Below are positions 24,537-34,964 of a stretch of DNA of 64,000 nucleotides, piece after piece. The stretch spans positions 1,860,001-1,924,000 of the forward strand of contig BSDZ01000089.1 in assembly GCA_030268105.1 (NCBI GenBank), read 5' to 3'. The notes under the pieces are model-generated. The model saw only the letters and a program-made list of their open reading frames with translations. It was not told the DNA's origin and ran no database searches. The DNA is from Volvox africanus (Eukaryota > Chlorophyta > Chlorophyceae > Chlamydomonadales > Volvocaceae). Position 1 is the stretch's first letter, and every line of letters starts with the position of its first letter. The translations under genes and the position numbers were made by a program.

Positions 24537-27308
24537 CCCGCGGCGCTGCGAGGCTGAAAAGGGCTCCGCGCGGGCCAGGCTAGCTTGCATATGTCGGCAC
24601 GTCCAGCGACTGTTCGGCTGGCCTTCCAAGACCGGGTGCATGGTCGTGGGAAGTGTTTCATTGACGTTGAAGTTGCTTCAGCACCTTGCGCCTTTTACCC
24701 TTCCCTTGTGGAACGTGGACTCAACGATGTAGTAGGATGCGTGGGCTGCGGGGTGTACTCACCTCACTTGGCTTAGTTATCGGAAATGTATTCCGTTATG
24801 TGCTCGGCTTCAAGGAGCCTTCGGGTCAAAAATGAGGTAGTGCAATTCCGTTACTCCTGATCCGCGACACAGCACATACAAAGGGTTCGGCACCAGTTCC
24901 ACGGTGGAGTACAGATTGCCGCGGTGAAGGTGCAGTGACAAGCCCGTGCATGCGTACCATGCTAGCATCCGCATTCCAGCCGCAGTACATACGCTGGCAG
25001 CGCATTACAGAGCCGCCCAGGTCGCCGAGGATCACAATACCTCACACGAGCTGGTGTACGGCAGGTTGAGACAGTGAGCCGGAGCTGGACTCCTGATTTG
25101 TGACTCCTGATTTGTCATTCGTCTCTTGCCGCAATGTACACCCACCAAGCAACAGTTCTAGGATACGTCACCCACGCCGAACCCAGTGATAGCCGCTGCC
25201 CTGCAGAGACAATATGACGCCACTCAAAAGCCTCGGTGTCCATCTTAGGCGGCATGAGTAGTCATCATGGGAATGCCCGCAATCCCATTCACTGTAACCC
25301 TACGCAGTGTCTCGTTATAATAGATTTCCTGCTAGCACAGTTGTCACAGGCGCCAGGGCACGGGCGCACCCACAGGCGTTCGTGTTCATATGGCAGTTGG
25401 CGCTCTTTGCAGCCTTGTAGGGGCTTCAACGTCATGCTAAGGGGGAGCACCGGGAGATCTATCCTTGCGACATCTATCCTGGTCCAAAGGCAAGACGGCC
25501 GCTCTACCCAGGACCACTCGGGCCTCTGTTAACCAACTAATGGGCAGTAGATGAAAGTAGGAAGTCAAGTTCATCCGACTCTCGGGCACCAATTGTTCCA
25601 GGGCGGCACTCAGCTTCCTGTAGCTGAGTCCCCCCGAGAGCACAAGGTTCCGGAACCAGATGATGTGTATCCCCTCCCTGACGACGAAAGGCAGAGAGGG
25701 TGGAATGCATTCCGAACATTGCAGCCCAGCACCTGAGTGCTATCCCGGTAGTGGAAGTGCATTTCCAGCCATTTTCCGACAGGAGGGCAGGGTTACCCCA
25801 AAATGGTGTCATGCAACATCAGGAACTGAGACTTCTTTTGGCGAGCGAGCACATGTCAGCCCCAGTTCGCTTGCCACCTCCCTGAATGCATCCATGTCCC
25901 CAGACGCACGCGTACATGATAGACTCATCAGTCAAAAGAGCTCCCGGATTACACTGCTCCGTCGAATATGAACACTGCTCTTGATTTGCAGTTAAGTGAC
26001 TAAGATCCACGTACCTAGACCACCGTACAGACATTGCAACGTACAAAACCAGCAGCCACTGCGGCCCCTACACAATCTATCCCCATCACGACGCGGTTTA
26101 CAAGGTTAGGCAATCACAGGTACCCCGACACCCCACAAATAACACCAACACCGCTGGATCCGTGCCGTATAACTGCACAATTTGTCTTAAGAGGCTTTGC
26201 CGCCACGTCTTCATCATTGCCCGTAAGAGCCATCATCTGGCTGGGTCCGCTTCCCGCTCACTGGGGCAGGTGAAGAGAAGAGCCCTGCGTGCACCACATA
26301 TACATAGCAAATAAGACGGCGGGGCGGGGCGGCACACGAGGGAACCATCTTCTGGTCGGAAGACACAAGATGACTGTGAGTTAGCGTGCTACATACACAC
26401 GTCAGGTTGCCAGCACTGAGTAATGACCGACTGCTATCCCCGAATGAGACTGAACTGAATTGAACCGGGCCCGACTTTGCCTACTCTTGCGGGCCGTCTG
26501 GCTCCTGGGGCCATGACACTAACAGAGGCCGGCAGACATGGAGATGGGGACAGTATGGTGGCTGCTGCAGGCGCACGCCAACCACAACTGCAAAACCGTG
26601 ACACGCACAAACAAGCACTGACACCCTTGGCTCAAGAGATGACGGGGTTTAAAGTCGGCAATCTTAACCAAACTAGCACATATCAATTCAGAGGGCCGCG
26701 CCTCCCATCCCAAAACATTCGAGTCTAACACTTGGGACAAACAGTGTCATATTAGTAATACAGCTGTACAGATAGGCCAGCAGAGCAAGCAATGACACAT
26801 GCGTCGTGTACTTCTTCTCCGTACCAGCTGGCGGGTGTTGAATGTGCCAACTTGATTACATCAAGGGCGCCCAGCACGGCATCACACTTGCCCTCCACAG
26901 CCTGCAAGTGCTCAGCAGCATCACTACTGTCACTGTCAGCCTTGACCTCCAGGAGCCTGAAGCTCATTCACCTCTTGTGCAGTAGACATGAGAAAGAAAC
27001 ACGAGGCCAGGAGAAACACAAAACAAAACATTGAGAAACACGGCACTCGTGCTGTACGGTATGTGTGCCAAAGGTGCATCAGTAAAAAAAAGACACATCA
27101 AAGCCTTGGCAGTGTCCACCACCCTAAGCCATGCATCCATCGTACACTGCATGCAAGCTGCCCTTCCAAAGGGCGTCCTCCAAAGCAGACTATGCAATTA
27201 TCTTCCAGTTGGCGGCAGCTCCACCGGTAAAGATGGGCCTCGGAGCTTGAGCAAGCTCCATTTCCACATAACCTTGTGCAGGGCGTGATGATGTTAACTA
27301 CCAGTGGT
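24537..27308. other. gene-poor spacer left of the Copia element
   Basis: No exon could be assigned. On the minus strand near 25440-25640 a peptide starting LSGGLSYRKLSAALEQLVPE looks faintly like transposase-associated sequence seen in algal repeats, but the frame is short and breaks. Host DNA continues across the Copia insertion: the sequence left of 27309 and right of 29948 reads through once the element is removed. Confidence 0.35.
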
Positions 27309-27313
27309 GGTAG

Positions 27314-27351
27314 TGTTAAGGAGATAGAGGAAGTATACCGCTGCAATGATG
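27314..27351 (-). repeat. 3' LTR remnant of the Copia element (38 bp)
   Basis: Identical over 38 bases to the inner end of the 5' LTR and fused directly to reverse-transcriptase coding sequence. Confidence 0.9.
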
Positions 27352-29553
27352 CACATCTAGTTGGTGGATGGGCATCTTCCTAGCCGCCGCAACCGCTAGG
27401 AGGGCTCGAAAAGATGAGCCACGGGATGTCGGTGCAAAAAGCTCACCATAATCCACCCCCTCACGCTGTACGAAGCCTTTTGCTACTAAGCGTGCCTTGA
27501 ACCGCTCAACACTACCATCCTGGTTGCGCTTAACCTTATAAACCCAGCGACACGGAATCAGCTTGGTGCCAAGTGGGGTTTTTTCCAAGGTCCAGGTCCC
27601 ATTAGCCAACTGAGAGCTAATCTCGTCATCCATAGCCTTCTTCCACTCACTGGCCTGTGCCCCAGACATCGCTTCAGCATAGGTCTTGGGCTCAGACTCC
27701 CCGGTGGCTGCCGCCACATGGACCCGGCCTGTAACTGACCTAGGTTCCTCATTGCGCCACCACTCAGAAGGCCGTTTGCGATCACGCACAGGATACCTAG
27801 ATGCAAAACCTTCCCTGGCATCAGCAGCACCCACAGATGGGCCAGCAACAGGTGAGCTCACTGAGGGGCCTGCACCCGAAGTATTAGCACCCCCGGCTGG
27901 GCCGTTACTGTTATCCCCGGAGCCCCCAGCACCGGGGGACGGTGATGTGCCACCCTGGGTTTGGGGGGCCGGTTCACAGTCATCCTCGTCATCACTGTCA
28001 GAATCCCAATTACCCGCAACTGGATTCTGCCATCTTACCGTTTTCTGCACACGACCAGCTTGCCTAGGAGATTGCAGACCAACATTCCGCTCATCAAAGG
28101 TGACATCAGTGTGCATAGACACTACATGGTTAGGAAACATGACGCGGTACTGGCCTGCATCACCATACCCAACCAGGACACCCTTGCGGCTCACTGGATC
28201 TAACTTGTTACGCTTCTCCTTGGGAATATGAACATATGCCGTACAGCCAAACACACGCAGGTGACTCACATCGGGCTGCTCCCCTAAGAAAGCTTCATAG
28301 GGGGTGCACGGCAAGCTGGAGACTGGTGAAACATTCTGGAGATAATTCGCCGTAGACACAGCCTCAGCCCACATGCATTGAGGCAGTTGAGACTCGGCCA
28401 ACAGAGCACGCATCTTCTCTAACAAAGTCCTATTCAAGCGTTCAGCAGCCCCATTCTGCTCAGGTGCATACCCCACCGTAGGACCATGCCTAATCCCTTT
28501 CGTACGGAAAAACTCCTGCAGGGGACTGTTGATAAACTCACCCCCCCCCCGATCAGATCGCACCTCCTTGACCCGAAAGCCACTGTATGTCTCCAGTTGA
28601 TTCACCATAGTTACCACCTTGTCCTTCACCGCCTCTTTGGTAGGTGTGAAGGCTACAGCCGAAAAACCAGTGCAGTCATCCAGCAGAACAGTTAGGTAGC
28701 AAGAACCATTTGGCGTTGGCGCAGGCATTGGGCCACAAACATCAAGATGAATAAGAGCAAGTGGTTGGGCAGCCTTATGCCCAGTGGACGGGACTCTGAT
28801 GCAGACTTCCTGTGAGCAACTCCACCAAAAGGCTGTTCGGCCATTGACCTGAAAGCAGACCTGGGAATCGAAATACATGCTAGGGCATACAAATTCACAG
28901 CAGGGCTCATAACCTGTTAAGTCCACTGGGCATTCGAAGCTAGGGTAGGGAGCGGGCATGATTCCCCTACCCGCACTGACAAAGGCAGACGAGCTGGTAG
29001 AGGCATCATGCCCGCTCCCTACCCTAGCTTCGAATGCCAGCAGTTGCGCGGTAACGCTAGACAGCGCAAGCTCACCAGACTGTGTCGTTAACACAGACAC
29101 CATCACCTCGTACTTTTGAGGTAGACCCGTCAGCATCGCGTACGCCATGTCCTGTTCACTGATGGCTTGGCCCACCTTCAGCAGATCTGTATGTAACTCC
29201 CGCACTCTTGAAAGGTACACCGGTAGGGCCTCTCCCTTCTTCATTGCCAGCTTAGTATACTCCTGACGCAGCTGAGATCTGCGGGCATGGTTGTTGGCGG
29301 AAAAAATCGCAGCAAGGCCATCCCACGCCATCTTGGTGTTCGGCGATGCCTTGATGACCGGTAGATGACAGTCCTTCACATTCTTCACCAACAGTGTCTT
29401 CACTCGCTCTGATGCTGCAACCTCCACATCTGTAACCGGCTCTGTCAATAGAGCCCTCTTCAAGTTGTGCTCAGCACACAGGTTCTCAAACCGATAGGCC
29501 CATGTAGAGTAGTTGTTGAGATCGAGGGGTTCTGCCAACTTGTCCTTGCCCAT
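27316..29553 (-). CDS. Copia Gag-integrase-RT(partial) polyprotein
   Basis: 745 codons. Residues 1-190 are a UBN2/gag-like region (LNNYSTWAYRFENL, PVYLSRVRELHTDLL, AMLTGLPQKYE). Integrase follows at about 265-460: LIHLDVCGPMP, an SDRGGGEF block with the second Asp, and YAPEQNGAAERLNRTL with the Glu. After an acidic and Gly/Pro-rich spacer, RT begins with IPCRWVYKVKRNQDG and LVAKGFVQREGVDY. It stops just after HQLDV, before the catalytic YxDD, and reads into LTR sequence. No CCHC knuckle or DSGA protease is found between gag and integrase; a 34-bp snap-back palindrome is there instead. The copy cannot encode a working polymerase. Confidence 0.9.
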   Translation of the reverse strand: MGKDKLAEPLDLNNYSTWAYRFENLCAEHNLKRALLTEPVTDVEVAASERVKTLLVKNVKDCHLPVIKASPNTKMAWDGLAAIFSANNHARRSQLRQEYTKLAMKKGEALPVYLSRVRELHTDLLKVGQAISEQDMAYAMLTGLPQKYEVMVSVLTTQSGELALSSVTAQLLAFEARVGSGHDASTSSSAFVSAGRGIMPAPYPSFECPVDLTGYEPCCEFVCPSMYFDSQVCFQVNGRTAFWWSCSQEVCIRVPSTGHKAAQPLALIHLDVCGPMPAPTPNGSCYLTVLLDDCTGFSAVAFTPTKEAVKDKVVTMVNQLETYSGFRVKEVRSDRGGGEFINSPLQEFFRTKGIRHGPTVGYAPEQNGAAERLNRTLLEKMRALLAESQLPQCMWAEAVSTANYLQNVSPVSSLPCTPYEAFLGEQPDVSHLRVFGCTAYVHIPKEKRNKLDPVSRKGVLVGYGDAGQYRVMFPNHVVSMHTDVTFDERNVGLQSPRQAGRVQKTVRWQNPVAGNWDSDSDDEDDCEPAPQTQGGTSPSPGAGGSGDNSNGPAGGANTSGAGPSVSSPVAGPSVGAADAREGFASRYPVRDRKRPSEWWRNEEPRSVTGRVHVAAATGESEPKTYAEAMSGAQASEWKKAMDDEISSQLANGTWTLEKTPLGTKLIPCRWVYKVKRNQDGSVERFKARLVAKGFVQREGVDYGELFAPTSRGSSFRALLAVAAARKMPIHQLDVHHCSGILPLSP
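28929..29038. repeat. 34-bp perfect palindrome arms inside the Copia ORF
   Basis: Arms 28929-28962 and 29005-29038 are exact reverse complements separated by 42 bases. They sit where zinc knuckle and protease should be encoded. Confidence 0.95.
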
Positions 29554-29585
29554 GATGTTCGTGCTTATCTCAGAGCGCCCAGGCG

Positions 29586-29597
29586 GGGCTCATAACC
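29586..29597 (-). promoter_or_regulatory. Copia primer-binding site, half-tRNA type
   Basis: Directly next to the 5' LTR on the minus strand the sequence reads GGTTATGAGCCC. It is complementary to GGGCTCATAACC, which is the anticodon stem-loop of a methionine tRNA (CAT anticodon) and not a tRNA 3' end. Drosophila copia and, as I recall, Volvox Osser use such internal half-tRNA primers. Confidence 0.7.
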
Positions 29598-29943
29598 TGT
29601 TAAGGAGATAGAGGAAGTATACCGCTGCAATGATGTATTACAGTAGTCAGAAGAGGTTAGAAGTATAAGACACTAGACGATTGCTAGCTGTTGGGTGACT
29701 ATTGCAGAGCTCAGGTACCCTTAAATACTAGTTCTGATGGCTTCTGATCAACTATTCCCTGGAGCACTGCAGTATGCAGCTCTCTACCATTGGGTAGTTG
29801 CCCAGCACCTACCACCAGCAACTTCCTACCACTTAGCTTGCTCAGCACCTATCACCTTGCACACTGCAACTGCCTGTCACAACTGCCGCCCTGCAACTGC
29901 TAGATAGGTAACTGTGACGGTTTGCACCGTCCACAACTTAACA
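29598..29943 (-). repeat. 5' LTR of the Copia element
   Basis: 346 bp, starting TGTTAAG and ending CTTAACA when read as a repeat unit; the inverted terminal hexamers are TGTTAA/TTAACA. The first 38 bases on the plus strand (29598-29635) are identical to the 3' LTR remnant at 27314-27351. Confidence 0.9.
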
Positions 29944-29989
29944 GGTAGTGATGGCAGTGGTTGCGGTGGTGTTGCATAGTGCTCTTCCT

Positions 29990-31210
29990 GCACCACCTGC
30001 TGCTGCACCATTCACATCTGCGCACGAAGGGTCTACTATTTCTACTTGTGAAGCTGCCACCTTCCACTGTAAAGTTGCAATCTGCTCCTCCTCCACCTGC
30101 ATATGCTGCAGCTGCTTGTGCACATCCTCAAATTCCACCATACCTTCCGCCAGCTGAAGTATTCAATTACTCCTCCATCGCTGCAAAGCTTGAGAGCTGT
30201 TTCTTCACCTCCTACGAATGACAAATGTAGTGCGGATGACAATGAAAACAAAATCAAAGGGGCCCGCACAATTAAGACATGCATTCACAGTTAAAGCCTA
30301 TTCATTGCAAAGCAATTTACTTATCTTAAAACCTGGATACATCATTTCCGACCTCATACCCCCTCATTTCCATCCTCAGCCCTACACTTGCTAGGGCCCC
30401 AAATCTTAGGACATTACTACTAGCACCCATATCCCACACCTTCAGCTTTGAGTCCACAACCAGACTCCAACTCAACTCGAAGTTTGTCTCCTCGACACAC
30501 AGAAGCCTCAGTCTCCAGCTGCACAGCTCTCTGCTGTGCCTGAGCCACCCTCTCACAGTTCTTCCGCAGCACTCGAGTGTCCTCTGGGCCATACTGCAGG
30601 TCATGGACCCTGTCCCTGTGGTCAGGGTCCATGACCTGCAGTATGGCCCAGAGGACACTCGAGTGCCAGCTTGTGAGAACTGAGGGCACACTGATATGTG
30701 CGTGTTCCTAAGACCTGAGAGGGTGGCTCAGGTACAGCAGACCGCTGCACAACTGGAGGCTGAGGCTGCAGTGCGTCGTGGAGACAAGCTACAAGTCGTG
30801 TTGGAATGTGGATGTGAGTGTGGATGTGGACTCGAAGTCCAAGCTGTGGGGATGGATGCCGGCGATAATGTACTAAGGGTCAGGTCCGTAGAAAGTATAG
30901 GGTTGAGGGCTTCAGGGTACCTGGAGTCAGGAACGACGTAGCTAAAATTTCAAGACAAGCAAATTTCTTTTCTGTGAATAGCCCTTGAGTGAAACTGTAT
31001 GTGTTTGCAAACCCCTTGTACTCCATTATCATTGTCACCTGTATCGCTATATTGGTCATTGTTGGAATTGTTGTTGGAATGACCAAACTAGTGGTGAAGA
31101 AACAGCTCAAGCTCTGCAGCGACAGATGCAGGCGGCGGAGGAGGGGCAGATCGCAGCTGAACATACTGTGGGAGGCAGCAGCATCACAAGCAGAAATGCA
31201 TATGCCATCT
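29990..31210. repeat. large inverted duplication with perfect palindromic core
   Basis: The left half (about 29990-30612) and right half (30623 to about 31210) are inverted copies of each other. The innermost 43 bases of each arm (30570-30612 and 30623-30665) match perfectly around a 10-base loop; further out the arms are clearly related but diverged. Each arm encodes a similar peptide reading away from the centre: RVAQAQQRAVQLETEA (minus) and RVAQVQQTAAQLEAEA (plus), then RGDKL. Further out come GTGAAGAAACAGCTC blocks and Gln-rich stretches. The encoded protein is not recognised. The unit could be a foldback transposon or an inverted pair of degenerate gene copies. Confidence 0.8.
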
Positions 31211-31717
31211 AGGAGCATGCAAACCCGTAGTTCAATGCCGTATTGACACCCAAACCGCCTTTAGTCCCCATTTGCCTCTATGCATAAAGCAGATTAAGCA
31301 ACCCTGACGCCTATTGGTTAGGATGGTTTAAGGGCGATTAAATCTGGTGAAACCTAACAAGGCCTGTCAGACCTAATTAGCATATGATGCTGGGGTGCAA
31401 GTTGTAAAGGGAAACTAGCACCATGGCATCACATGCTATTGCATCCTTTGCTACAGTGGTGTGAATTGCCAGGACCGAACAAATGTCCTGGGGTCAACCC
31501 AAACTAGCTGTTGTATTATGAAGTATTATGAAAAACAAAACATAATTAGAACTGTGGTGGTAGTAAGAAGTACATAATGAGCTAGAGCTACTATTTACCA
31601 TTTGTGCAAGATCCTGTGCAACAGATCGGGCTATATTCATCATGACAGCCATTCGACGTCTAAATAAGAATTTGACATACAATTACCAATCAATACATAT
31701 ATATATCACCAATTATT

Positions 31718-31790
31718 ACCAATTACCTATATATATGCATGTTTGTGCATATATATATATATACCTATATATATACATGTATGCACAAAC
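31718..31790. repeat. AT-rich alternating repeat with short inverted segments
   Basis: Runs of tatata with two copies of a tgcatgtttgtgcata-like motif in opposite orientation. It lies just beyond the end of the Copia RNase H relic. Confidence 0.7.
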
Positions 31791-32224
31791 GAAACTTCTC
31801 AAATTCAGCCTGGGGCAAGGGCTTGGTCAGCATATCTGCGACCATGTCCTCCGTGCAGCAGTACTCATCCCACATATCCGTGATTCTCCACGTCGATGTG
31901 CTTGCTCCAATCGGACTTGATGGGGTTTCGAATCAGGCTGATCGCGCCTTGGGAGTCATCCAAAATGCGTACTGCCTCAGTTGGCTGCTCCAGATCAGCC
32001 ATTAACTTGTGTAGCCACATTGCCTCCCACATTGCTTAAGACGCTGACATGTACTCTGACTTAACTGTTGACGCGGCCGTAGTCAGCTGCAATCGGCTCT
32101 TCCAGCTGATAGCTCCACCGTTCAGCAGGAAAACGTAGCCAGTGGTTGAGCGACAATCATCCCTATCATTAGCCCAGTCGGCATCCGCATAGTGATGGTG
32201 CCCCGTGATGAGCTCATAACCTCT
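31765..32224 (-). pseudogene. Copia RNase H relic
   Basis: Minus-strand translation gives the end of a Ty1/Copia polyprotein: GYELITGHHHYADADWA, STTGYVFLLNGGAISW, TVKSEYMSAS, AMWLHKLMADLEQP, DDSQGAISLIRNP, KHIDVENH, and a final block TEDMVADMLTKPLPQ. It has an in-frame TAA after SEYMSAS and a frameshift after ENHGYVG. It comes from a second Copia copy, because the main element's order and orientation cannot place it here. No LTR was found beside it. Confidence 0.85.
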
Positions 32225-34240
32225 TGAACTTTCCCTAAATACCGGGACAGGAGAGCCGTGAGGATATCTGTATATCTGTTACATTACATGGGAAGAAGCA
32301 CAGCGAGATAAGGGAAACGTCCTAGTAACGGCGGCGCAGGCCCCTAGCTCCGGAACCCAGATGTTCTGGTCGTTAGGTTAACGGATACCAGCTTCTCGTG
32401 AAGCTCCACCTACCAATGTAGGACTTAGTTCAGCCAACCATGGATGTGTTATTATGTGGATGTGTTATACAACAATAGTACAAACAGCCCTGCCAACTAG
32501 ACGGCGGGCTGACAGGATAGTAAAGTCTGACCTAAAAGTCAGGCCTATTTAGAAATAAGAGATAAGGAGCCCTTCATTACTCCATCAAATCGTTGGCGGG
32601 CAGGTTGATGCAAACACGACACCAGGACGCGCATGAATCCTGTCTGGTGGATCCCCGCCAGGGTCACGATATGCCGCCAGAGAAATATGCGTGGTAGCTC
32701 AGGAAAACAGAAGGACCTCATCTATCAGGTGCACAACGCAAGCTGCCCTACGGGCGCCCGTGATGCCAAGAAGGTGCTTCTGCACCTTTACATCGTGAAA
32801 GCATGAGCAGTATGTGTAGGACTACTACACTCGAGGACATTCACTGCAGGATGGGAAGGATTGCTTGGAAGGGGCAAATTCCCACCTGGCGCATCGCGCG
32901 CTATAGTTACAGTACCTTGCAGGGCGCGCATCAAATATAAACATCAGTACCTCTACTACCTTGAATATGAATGCAAGTGCGTAACCGTTTCGATTCTGCA
33001 CACCCGAGTTAGGTCTGCTGCCAATCGCACGAGATACACTCCAGGTGGAGTTCATGTGCTAGTGTGAAAAGATTTTCATTTATTCTTATCGAGGATCTTC
33101 AACTTACGTCCCTATCATTGCTCCCTTGAAGACGGGAGGCACCGTCAGACGTTGTCCAGCAGAACCATTCCTTCAGCCGCTCTGGGTTGCTGATGCGCCT
33201 GTTTCTCCGGAACTGGGCTGGTCACGACCTTCATAAGACATCGCAAAGGTGTGTACCTCGGCCGCTGCCCCCGGTGCCCGAGGCAATACCGAGATGGCAG
33301 ATCCGTGCCTTTAACTTGGCAAGAATGAAGGTGCTAGTATTGCGTATTTGGAGCGCCGAAAATAAACAACGTACCTGAAAGAACTCTGAGATTGCGAAGG
33401 AAGTCAAGCGATATATATAGGACGAGTGCCCATGGTTCTGGAGCCGGACATCCCCGGTTGGGACATCTTTTGCAGACCAGCCAGCGCCTATTGCCTGGAG
33501 AGACAGGACGCACAAACACGATCAAGAAAGGTGGTCCTTAGAATGCCAGAGTATATGGCTGAAATATGCCTGAACACTTAAGGCCCTTAAAACCAACCAC
33601 AAGTGCAACTTGAAATTTTGTAGACAGAAAGACAGAAAGACAAGCAAACAGATAGGGGCAGTGATGTGTGCTCTACAATGCACCCACGTCAGCCACCTAC
33701 TGATATTCCGTAAACGTTACGATTTGAGATCCATTATAAATCCAGCCAGATGATGTCATCATAGAGAAGAAGGGACATTGTGACATGCAGAACGAGCACT
33801 CGTATCATTGTGCACCTCCATACTTTCTGTACTATACGTCAAGGAGTTTTCTCCCATCTTACAGCTAGGCTGGGGCGTGGATTAAGAAACCTTGGTATGC
33901 TGAGTTGCTTCAACTACCTTCAGCTTGACCAATCGTGCATTTCTGTACACACTCTCACTCAACCGTTACCTCCTGCATGCATGCCATCCCCGACGCCCCT
34001 ACCACGTCAAACAGGATATTTCTCAATAATCCCCCAGCTATACATTGCCGGTTTATGTGCCCCTTTACATCAGGTAGCACATTACAAACAACTGCCGGAC
34101 GACCCCGCCCATTTGTTTACCATCTCCACCCGATACATGCAGGGGGATGACCTGTAGCAGTCCCTTTCAGAATACTACTAGATTTGTGCGGAAGCGTAGC
34201 TTTTGCAGATTTAGAAATAGCTCGCAAGTAAGTTAGCGTC
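32225..34240. other. spacer between retrotransposon relics
   Basis: Only short, unrelated open frames; no exon, RNA gene or terminal repeat that I can support. Confidence 0.35.
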
Positions 34241-34506
34241 GCGAAATGGTACATCTATTGGGAATAATTGGTGACAGCGGAGTCTTGAACTCCGAACAAT
34301 TAGTATTGTGATACTAAAATGTCAGGCCTTAGCTCTTCACCAGGGTGACTTTAATATTGGCTCACCTAGCCAAGATGTACGGCAATCTTCTTTGCAAATC
34401 GCGAAGTTTACTCGTAGTTAGTTTTCGGTTAGGCATCATGCTTATTGCATGATTGACTACCGCTTTATCTGGGCCTATTTCTCTAAGGTAAATGTAGTTT
34501 CCTACA

Positions 34507-34520
34507 TTCCCCCCCCTCTG
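34507..34520 (-). promoter_or_regulatory. polypurine tract of the Gypsy element
   Basis: Minus-strand purine run with eight consecutive G directly before a TGTAGG that fits the start of an LTR. In the family it primes plus-strand DNA synthesis. Confidence 0.75.
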
Positions 34521-34541
34521 AAGCGAAACGTCCCGGGAGCG

Positions 34542-34964
34542 TCACCGTCTCCTCTTGGATGAGGTTTCTTTCTCAGTAGGTTTCGGCCCTTTGGCTTTGA
34601 GTCTTCGCTCATACTCCTCGATGGCTTCCACCAGAGGATCTGATTCTTTCAGTGCTGCCTCGGTTTCATATGTATTGTGAGTGGAATCATATCCTTCCCA
34701 CTTGATAAGGTACTCTCGACGAGTTTTACCTCTGCCCCCACGGATTGAGACATCCCGATGATCTACAATGGCTTCAACCATGTAGAATGGTTCACCCTCA
34801 ATAACAAGTGGTGAGGGTGGTTGTCGCTGAGCGTCCTCCTTGAATGGTTTCAGGAGTGACACATGAAAGACCGGGTGTAGGCGAGATTCAGCTGGTAAGC
34901 CAAGTTTTACCGCTGTTTCACCAATATTAGCGACAACTGTATATGGGCCGATGAATTTTGGCAT
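34542..34964 (-). CDS. Gypsy polyprotein C-terminus with chromodomain (shifted frame)
   Basis: About 140 residues that continue the integrase C-terminus. It starts with FIGPYTVVANIG and LHPVFHVSLLKPF, the usual GPF/Y-type module, then a chromodomain (FYMVEAIVDHR, YLIKWEGYDSTHNTYE), then a basic tail. Chromodomains direct integration of chromoviruses to heterochromatin. The frame differs from pol because of an indel in a run of eight T (34983-34990) on the plus strand. Confidence 0.9.
   Translation of the reverse strand: MPKFIGPYTVVANIGETAVKLGLPAESRLHPVFHVSLLKPFKEDAQRQPPSPLVIEGEPFYMVEAIVDHRDVSIRGGRGKTRREYLIKWEGYDSTHNTYETEAALKESDPLVEAIEEYERRLKAKGPKPTEKETSSKRRR

Larger units (their letters stand above)
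27314..29943 (-). mobile_element. Ty1/Copia retrotransposon, internally deleted copy
   Basis: The element is bounded by a 5-bp direct repeat ggtag at 27309-27313 and 29944-29948, the target-site duplication. On the minus strand it starts with a full 5' LTR (29943-29598, ends TGTTAAG...CTTAACA), then a primer-binding site and one 745-codon frame. It ends with only the last 38 bases of the 3' LTR (27351-27314). Most of reverse transcriptase, all of RNase H and nearly all of the 3' LTR are missing. The zinc knuckle and protease are also absent from the open frame. Because the duplication flanks the shortened ends, the element was already shortened when it inserted. Confidence 0.93.

Noticed and set aside
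34265..34350. tRNA-like segment on the minus strand (T-arm CGGAG-TTCAAGA-CTCCG followed by CTGTCACCA)
   Set aside because: The anticodon loop has six bases and no matching 5' acceptor strand (GTGACAG) is present, so it is not a tRNA gene. It may be a chance or decayed fragment within or near the Gypsy LTR.
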